A stretch of DNA of 53,271 nt from DATJBF01 sp035515475. Its GTDB lineage: Bacteria; Verrucomicrobiota; Verrucomicrobiia; Palsa-1439. The position numbers and the translations under genes were made by a program. Below, in pieces: positions 48,627 to 53,271 of the stretch. How positions within the stretch are numbered: position 1 is the first letter of the stretch; each line of letters starts with the position of its first letter. The notes beneath the pieces were generated by a model. That model saw only the letters and a list, made by a program, of their open reading frames with translations, did no database searches and had not been told where the DNA came from. The stretch lies in contig DATJBF010000080.1 in assembly GCA_035515475.1 (NCBI GenBank), positions 1 through 53,271 of the forward strand. The letters are read 5' to 3'.

Positions 48627-50585
48627 TCAGGGTCTTGGGTTGGTTGATTGGTTCACCGTCGCGAAGGGGAAACACTTCGCCAGATGCGCCTCGTCGGGAG
48701 CCGGCGTGAACAGGCTCACGACCAGAATCACGAGGGCGGAGACCGGGAGCGCGACGAACAACGGATCCACCACCGGCCAGTTGGGTGCGTCGGCGAGGAT
48801 GCTTTTCTTGACGAGGCCGATGACCTGGCACTCGGGCACTTTTACGAACGCCAGCCAGAACGCGGAGATCAGGAACCCGGCGAACATCGACGCAATGGCG
48901 CCGGTCCTGGTGGCACGTTTGAAGAACAGGCCGCCGACGAACGTCGGCAGGAACGTGCTGGCGCACAAGCCGAAGAAAATGGCGGTAGCCCGCGCGATGA
49001 TGCTGACCATGGCCTGTTCCTTCTTGGCGTAGTAGCCCACGGTCACGGCCAGCACCAGGCCCAGCAGGATGGCCACTCGCACGATGAAGATGGTGCGGTT
49101 GGAACCGGCCTGCGGCTTGTGCCCGGCCAATCTCTCAAACACGTCGCGGCCGGCCGCCGTGCCGAGCGTATGGAACTGGCTCGACAACGTGCTCATGGCC
49201 GCCGCCAGCAACGTGAGCAGAAACACGAGGCCGAACCATTTCGGCATGGCCGTCGTGATAAACGTGGGGATGATCTGGTCCGATACGCCCTTGGCGTACA
49301 CCACGGAAATGCTGCGCCCTTGGGCGATCTGGTTGGACCCGATTTTTTCCCGCAGATACGGCTGCACCGCGTCCAGCACGACCGGCACCACGACGCCTTC
49401 CCGGACCGTGCCGTTGCCGCCGGTCTCCTTCGCCACCGGCAGCCAGTGGCCGTCGGCATCGGTCCGGACCGGGGCGCTGCTGTTGACCACTTTGCCGTCC
49501 TTGCCGGTTTCCTTGATGGCGTCGAGCCACCCGCCGTCGGGTGTGGGCTTCATGATCTGCAGGAGCGCGTGGGTCTTCTCGGCATTGACCGTCTTGATGA
49601 CGCGGCCCTGGAACAGGGGGCCGTGTTGGGCGAAGAACACATTCGAGAGCGCGCCGGCAGTGAAGGCCACGCCGGTCATGGCGAGAATGAAGACGCCGCC
49701 GACGCCCACGGCGCGGTTCAACTCGCGTTTGCTCTTGACGGTCATGAAGCGCACGGCCAGTTGCGGTTGCGCGAGCACGCCGATGCCGACACCCATCACG
49801 ATTGTCGAGACCACGATCCACCAGAGGTTGTATTTGGCGTTGCCAAAACCGAACTCCGGCATGGCCGTCCAGCCGCGATGCCCGATGGCCGTCAACGCCG
49901 GCGGCGCGAGATCTTTCAGATCGGTCAACGCCCGGTGGCCGGCGACGAAGCCGCCGACCTTGGTGTAGGTGTAGCCGATCAGCACGGCCATGCCGACGAA
50001 CATGATCGTGCCCTGCAGGGCATCGGTGTACATCACGCCTTTCAGTCCGCCGTAAAACACGTACGCCGCCACGATCACGGCGAACATCAGCAGCGCGGCG
50101 TAGTAATCGAGGCCGAACGCCGTGCTGATGAATTCCGTGCCGCCGATCAACACCGCCGCGCTGTACAACGGCATGAACAGCGTGATGACAATGCCGGCAA
50201 ACACCTGGATGAACGCGCTCTGGTACCGCCGTCCGAGCAGTTCGGGGAACGTGTGCGCGTCCAGATGATGTCCCATGCGCCGGGTCGGCCCGCCCAAAAA
50301 GATGAACGCGATGAAGATGCCGACGAAGATGTTGCAGAACGTCAGCCACAGCAGGCTCATCCCGAACATCCCGGCGACGCCACCAAAGCCGACAATGGCG
50401 CTGGTCGAAATGAACGTGGCCCCGTAACTCAACGCCATGACGAACGGATGCACCTGGCGTCCCGCCACCAGATAGTCGGCGGTGGACCGGGTGCCCCGGT
50501 ACCCGAGCCATCCGAGGAACGCGGTCAGAAACAGGTAGAGCAAAACGACGCTGATATCCAACAGATTGACCTCTGCCAGCATCAT
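48627..50585 (-). CDS. Sodium:solute symporter (SSS family), paralog 2
   Basis: 652 residues, longer than the usual 480-560. LGYRGTRSTADYLVAGRQVH and FISTSAIVGFGGVAGMFGMS are the SSS N-terminal signatures; GGLKGVMYTDALQGTIMFVG and LTLLAAAMSTLSSQFHTLGT complete the core. A hydrophilic segment of about 115 residues (322-436) is inserted where SSS proteins have a short loop. It contains an imperfect internal repeat (GGWLDAIKETGKDGKVV and GHWLPVAKETGGNGTV). It follows the 56-residue accessory gene, with cgaaaggag before the first ATG. Substrate is unknown; the neighbouring ligases suggest a carboxylate. Confidence 0.92.
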   Translation of the reverse strand: MMLAEVNLLDISVVLLYLFLTAFLGWLGYRGTRSTADYLVAGRQVHPFVMALSYGATFISTSAIVGFGGVAGMFGMSLLWLTFCNIFVGIFIAFIFLGGPTRRMGHHLDAHTFPELLGRRYQSAFIQVFAGIVITLFMPLYSAAVLIGGTEFISTAFGLDYYAALLMFAVIVAAYVFYGGLKGVMYTDALQGTIMFVGMAVLIGYTYTKVGGFVAGHRALTDLKDLAPPALTAIGHRGWTAMPEFGFGNAKYNLWWIVVSTIVMGVGIGVLAQPQLAVRFMTVKSKRELNRAVGVGGVFILAMTGVAFTAGALSNVFFAQHGPLFQGRVIKTVNAEKTHALLQIMKPTPDGGWLDAIKETGKDGKVVNSSAPVRTDADGHWLPVAKETGGNGTVREGVVVPVVLDAVQPYLREKIGSNQIAQGRSISVVYAKGVSDQIIPTFITTAMPKWFGLVFLLTLLAAAMSTLSSQFHTLGTAAGRDVFERLAGHKPQAGSNRTIFIVRVAILLGLVLAVTVGYYAKKEQAMVSIIARATAIFFGLCASTFLPTFVGGLFFKRATRTGAIASMFAGFLISAFWLAFVKVPECQVIGLVKKSILADAPNWPVVDPLFVALPVSALVILVVSLFTPAPDEAHLAKCFPFATVNQSTNPRP

Positions 50586-50616
50586 GGTGGTTCTCCTTTC
50601 GCGGGAACCCGCCCGC

Positions 50617-50787
50617 TCACAGTTTCTGTTCCGCCTGGTCCTCTTCCTTGGCCCACTTCACGTCGTCGGGTTCGACGGGCTCGTCGCCCCGATTCCAGTT
50701 GCGCCACGCGTAGACGACACACAACAGCGAACTGGCGATGCACAAGACATACGCCAGTGCCACGATGGGATCCTGAATGCCTAACAT
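50617..50787 (-). CDS. Small accessory membrane subunit of the symporter
   Basis: 56 residues: MLGIQDPIVALAYVLCIASS (one membrane helix), then LLCVVYAWRNWNRG and an acidic tail DEPVEPDDVKWAKEEDQ. This pattern (MLGI.DP..ALAYVLCI...LLCVVYG..NWN) is that of the small accessory proteins encoded beside SSS-type symporters. Its ATG overlaps the stop of symporter paralog 1 by 7 bp, and it ends 32 bp before paralog 2, so it may serve both. aaaggaaagg precedes the start. Confidence 0.85.
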   Translation of the reverse strand: MLGIQDPIVALAYVLCIASSLLCVVYAWRNWNRGDEPVEPDDVKWAKEEDQAEQKL

Positions 50788-52763
50788 CGAACACCTTTCC
50801 TTTCTTCATCCCCGGTTCGGGGGAGACCGATCCTGCGGGTGACGGGAAAACACCGGCGCAAATGCGCCTCGTCCGGCGTCGTCGTCACCAGGCTCACCAC
50901 GACCGCCACCAGGATTGAGATCGGCAGGGCAACAAACAACGGGTCCACGACGGGCCAATTGGGCGCGTCGGCCAGAATGCTTTTCCGGACCAAACCGATC
51001 ACCTGGCACTCGGGCACCTTGACGAACGCCAGCCAGAAAGCGCTCGCGGCAAAACCGCTCAGCATGGAAGCGATCGCGCCGGGCCGGGTCATCCGCCGCC
51101 AGAACAGGCCGCCGACGAACGCCGGCAGGAACGTGCTCGCACACAGCCCGAAGAAGATCGCCGTGGCCCGGGCGATCATGCTGACCAGGGCGCGTTCCTT
51201 TTTTGCGTAGTAGCCAATGGCCACCGCGGCCACCAGCCCCAGCAGGATCGCCACGCGAACGACATAGATGGTCCGGTCAGCCCCGGCCTTGGTGCTGGAA
51301 CCCGCCAGCCGTTCGAACACGTCCCGGCCCGCGGCGGTGCCGATCGTATGGAACTGGCTCGACAAGGTGCTCATCGCGGCCGCCAGCAACGTGAGCAGGA
51401 ACACGAGACCAAACCATTTCGGCATCGCGGTGGTGATAAACGTCGGAATGATCTGGTCGGAAACGCCTTTCGCGTACACGATCGAGATGCTGCGGCCCTG
51501 GGCGATCTGGTTCGGACCGATCTTCTCCGGCAGATACGGTTGCGCCTCGTCGAGCAAGACCGGCACCACGACGCCTTCCGTGACCACGCCGGCGCCACTG
51601 GTCTCCTTCGCCACCGTCAGCCAGTGGCCATCAGCATCGGTGCGGACGGGGGCCGTGGTGTTGACCACAGTGCCGTCCTTGCCGGTTTCGTTGATGACGT
51701 CGAGCCACTCGCCGGCGGGACTCTGTTTCATGACCTGCAGCAGCGCGTGGTTCTTCTGCGGGTTGACGAACTTGATCACCCGGCCTTGAAAGAGCGGGCC
51801 GTGATGGGCGAAGTACGCATTGGAGAGCGAGCCGGTCATGTAGGCGACGCCCACCATGGCGAGGATGAACACGCCGCCCACGCCCACCGCCCGGTTCAGC
51901 TCGCGTTTGCTTCTGACCGTCATGAACCGCACCGCCAGTTGGGGCTGCGCCAGCACGCCGATGCCGACGCCCATGACGATGGTCGAGACGATGATCCACC
52001 ACAGATTGTACTTCGTGCTGCCAAAACCGAACTCGGGCATTGCGGTCCAGCCGCGATGACCAATGGCCGTCAAGGACGACGGCACGAGGTCGGCGAGGTC
52101 GGTCAATGCCTGGTGACCGCTCACGATGCCGCCCACTTTGGCGTACGTGTAGGTGATCAGCACGGTCATGCCGACGAACATGATCGTACCCTGCAGCGCA
52201 TCGGTGTACATCACCCCTTTGAGTCCGCCGTAAAACACATACGCCGCCACGATCACCGCGAACAACAACAGCGCCGCGTTGTAGTCCATCCCGAACGCGG
52301 TGCTGAGGAATTCCGTGCCACCGATCAATACCGCCGCACCGTACAACGGCATGAACAACGCAATCACCAGACCGGCGAACACCTGGATGAACGTGCTTTG
52401 GTACCGCCGTCCGAGCAGTTCGGGAAACGTGTGCGCGTCCAGCCGGTGCCCGATCCGCCGCGTCGGTTCGCCCAGGAAAATGAACGCGATGAAGATGCCG
52501 ACGAAGATGTTGCAGAACGTCAGCCACAACAGACTCATCCCAAACATGGCCGCCACGCCGCCGAAGCCGACGATGGCGCTGGTGGAGATGAACGTGGCTC
52601 CGTAACTCAGCGCCATGACGAACGGATGCACCTGGCGTCCCGCCACCAGATAATCGGTCGTGGTCTTTGTCCCGCGGTACCCCAACCAGCCGAGGCAGGC
52701 CGTGAGGAACAGGTAGAGCAGAACGACGCTGATATCGAAGAAGTTGACCTGGGCCAGAAACAT
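50781..52763 (-). CDS. Sodium:solute symporter (SSS family), paralog 1
   Basis: 660 residues, nearly identical in layout and mostly identical in sequence to paralog 2, including the inserted hydrophilic segment (GEWLDVINETGKDGTVV, GHWLTVAKETSGAGVV). LGYRGTKTTTDYLVAGRQVH and LLAAAMSTLSSQFHTIGTAA are SSS motifs. Differences are clustered in the inserted loop, the C-terminal tail and a few membrane positions. A tandem duplication with later divergence is the simplest explanation. Its 3' end overlaps the small accessory gene, and 11 bp separate its start from the stop of the thioesterase gene. Confidence 0.92.
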   Translation of the reverse strand: MFLAQVNFFDISVVLLYLFLTACLGWLGYRGTKTTTDYLVAGRQVHPFVMALSYGATFISTSAIVGFGGVAAMFGMSLLWLTFCNIFVGIFIAFIFLGEPTRRIGHRLDAHTFPELLGRRYQSTFIQVFAGLVIALFMPLYGAAVLIGGTEFLSTAFGMDYNAALLLFAVIVAAYVFYGGLKGVMYTDALQGTIMFVGMTVLITYTYAKVGGIVSGHQALTDLADLVPSSLTAIGHRGWTAMPEFGFGSTKYNLWWIIVSTIVMGVGIGVLAQPQLAVRFMTVRSKRELNRAVGVGGVFILAMVGVAYMTGSLSNAYFAHHGPLFQGRVIKFVNPQKNHALLQVMKQSPAGEWLDVINETGKDGTVVNTTAPVRTDADGHWLTVAKETSGAGVVTEGVVVPVLLDEAQPYLPEKIGPNQIAQGRSISIVYAKGVSDQIIPTFITTAMPKWFGLVFLLTLLAAAMSTLSSQFHTIGTAAGRDVFERLAGSSTKAGADRTIYVVRVAILLGLVAAVAIGYYAKKERALVSMIARATAIFFGLCASTFLPAFVGGLFWRRMTRPGAIASMLSGFAASAFWLAFVKVPECQVIGLVRKSILADAPNWPVVDPLFVALPISILVAVVVSLVTTTPDEAHLRRCFPVTRRIGLPRTGDEERKGVRC

Positions 52764-52774
52764 ATGGGGATCCT

Positions 52775-53188
52775 TCAGGTGGAGAGAGTTCGTTCAGCGT
52801 CGAACAACTGGGCCAACCACGCCGGCGGACGGATCGGTTTGCCGCCGGGATCGATGAAGGCGTGAACGGTGTAGCCGCGCGCGACAGGTGCGCCGCCTTC
52901 GGCTTGGACAATCTCCACGTCGATCCGCAACCGCACCTTGCCGACGAGCGAGGGGCGACTCGTCATTTTCAGGAGGTCATCGTACCGGGCGCGACCGCGG
53001 TATTCGACGTGCGCCTCGACCACCGGCAAGAACACTCCGCGGCGTTCCATCTCGGCATAGGGCAGACCCATGGCCCGCAGCAGTTCCGTGCGTCCGCACT
53101 CGAACCATTCCAGGGCGCGCGAATTGTAAAACGTGCCCATCTGGTCGGTCTCGCTGTAACGGACCCGGAACAAAACGGTATGCTCCAT
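52775..53188 (-). CDS. YbgC/FadM-type acyl-CoA thioesterase
   Basis: 137 residues of the 4-hydroxybenzoyl-CoA thioesterase hotdog family: FRVRYSETDQMGTFYNSRAL EWFE with the catalytic Asp (SETDQMG), then GVFLPVVEAHVEYRGRARYD DL and the C-terminal GYTVHAFIDPGGKPIRPP. It hydrolyses small or aryl-CoA esters in the cytosol. As first visible gene of the leftward symporter/porin/ligase group it may recover CoA from ester products. Upstream of it 80 bp remain without a recognisable promoter. Confidence 0.9.
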   Translation of the reverse strand: MEHTVLFRVRYSETDQMGTFYNSRALEWFECGRTELLRAMGLPYAEMERRGVFLPVVEAHVEYRGRARYDDLLKMTSRPSLVGKVRLRIDVEIVQAEGGAPVARGYTVHAFIDPGGKPIRPPAWLAQLFDAERTLST

Positions 53189-53271
53189 CTGAGACAGCTT
53201 GACGGATCTCCTACGGGGTGAAGACTGGACCTAGGTACCAAACGCCACGCAAAAAGCAAGCTTTGTTATCC

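Noticed and set aside
48648..52865. Long plus-strand open frames opposite the two symporter genes
   Set aside because: They mirror each other because the symporters are paralogs, and they show no domain, signal or membrane logic of their own.

Overview
The window looks like chromosomal DNA of a high-GC member of the Verrucomicrobiota. The evidence is family-based: a cassette of four pilin-like genes of the kind named Verru_Chthon cassette A to D, two stand-alone prepilin-like proteins ending in a His-x9-Asp-Gly signature, a PEP-CTERM surface protein, a DUF6600-like secreted protein, and very abundant intergenic palindromic repeats. No tRNA, rRNA, phage or transposase gene was seen.

Layout. 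0-4.4 kb: two convergent genes for polytopic membrane proteins with C-terminal TPRs (TMTC-like). 4.8-7.7 kb: a PEP-CTERM protein, a fumarylacetoacetase-family hydrolase, and an HTH/metallo-beta-lactamase protein whose reading frame has absorbed several palindromic repeats. 7.9-22 kb: prepilin-like genes, including the operon running leftwards from 17979 to 12111. They are interleaved with two toxin-antitoxin-like modules (HTH-nucleotidyltransferase/HEPN near 9.2-10.2 kb; BrnT/BrnA near 18-18.9 kb), a membrane coiled-coil protein and a secreted calcium-binding-type protein. 22-33.5 kb: a CheY-like receiver, LexA, an outer-membrane beta-barrel candidate, a PTS EIIA-Ntr-like protein, HemB, an FHA protein, a DUF6600-like secreted protein, RecD2, a small exported protein and a fatty-acid desaturase. 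33.7-38 kb: a NarL-type two-component pair, a secreted protein of unknown function and a trypsin-like protease. 38.2-53.2 kb: an aryl-acid module made of a PaaI thioesterase, a spermidine-synthase-like membrane fusion, two PaaK/ACT pairs, indolepyruvate oxidoreductase (IorAB, whose alpha subunit lacks the usual ferredoxin domain), an alginate-export-type porin, two paralogous sodium:solute symporters around a 56-residue accessory protein, and a YbgC-type thioesterase. These would together take up aryl acids or aryl pyruvates, convert them to CoA esters and hydrolyse excess esters.

The most unusual content is repeat biology. Family A (about 51 nt or longer) and family C are palindromes with an outer stem enclosing two inner hairpins. 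Family B is a short hairpin (core like TAGGCTTCCAGCCTG), often in tandem. Family D carries CTGAGC..GTCGAAG. In addition there are at least fifteen degenerate tandem arrays whose unit is always 7 bp although the unit sequence differs. These elements enter genes: A and B lie in frame in the MBL-fold gene, a heptamer array lies in frame in hemB, heptamer arrays encode the leaders of three prepilins, and A or B elements supply the TAG stop codon of three genes. Two 235-bp composite repeats bracket the HEPN module, and they differ by exactly one heptamer.
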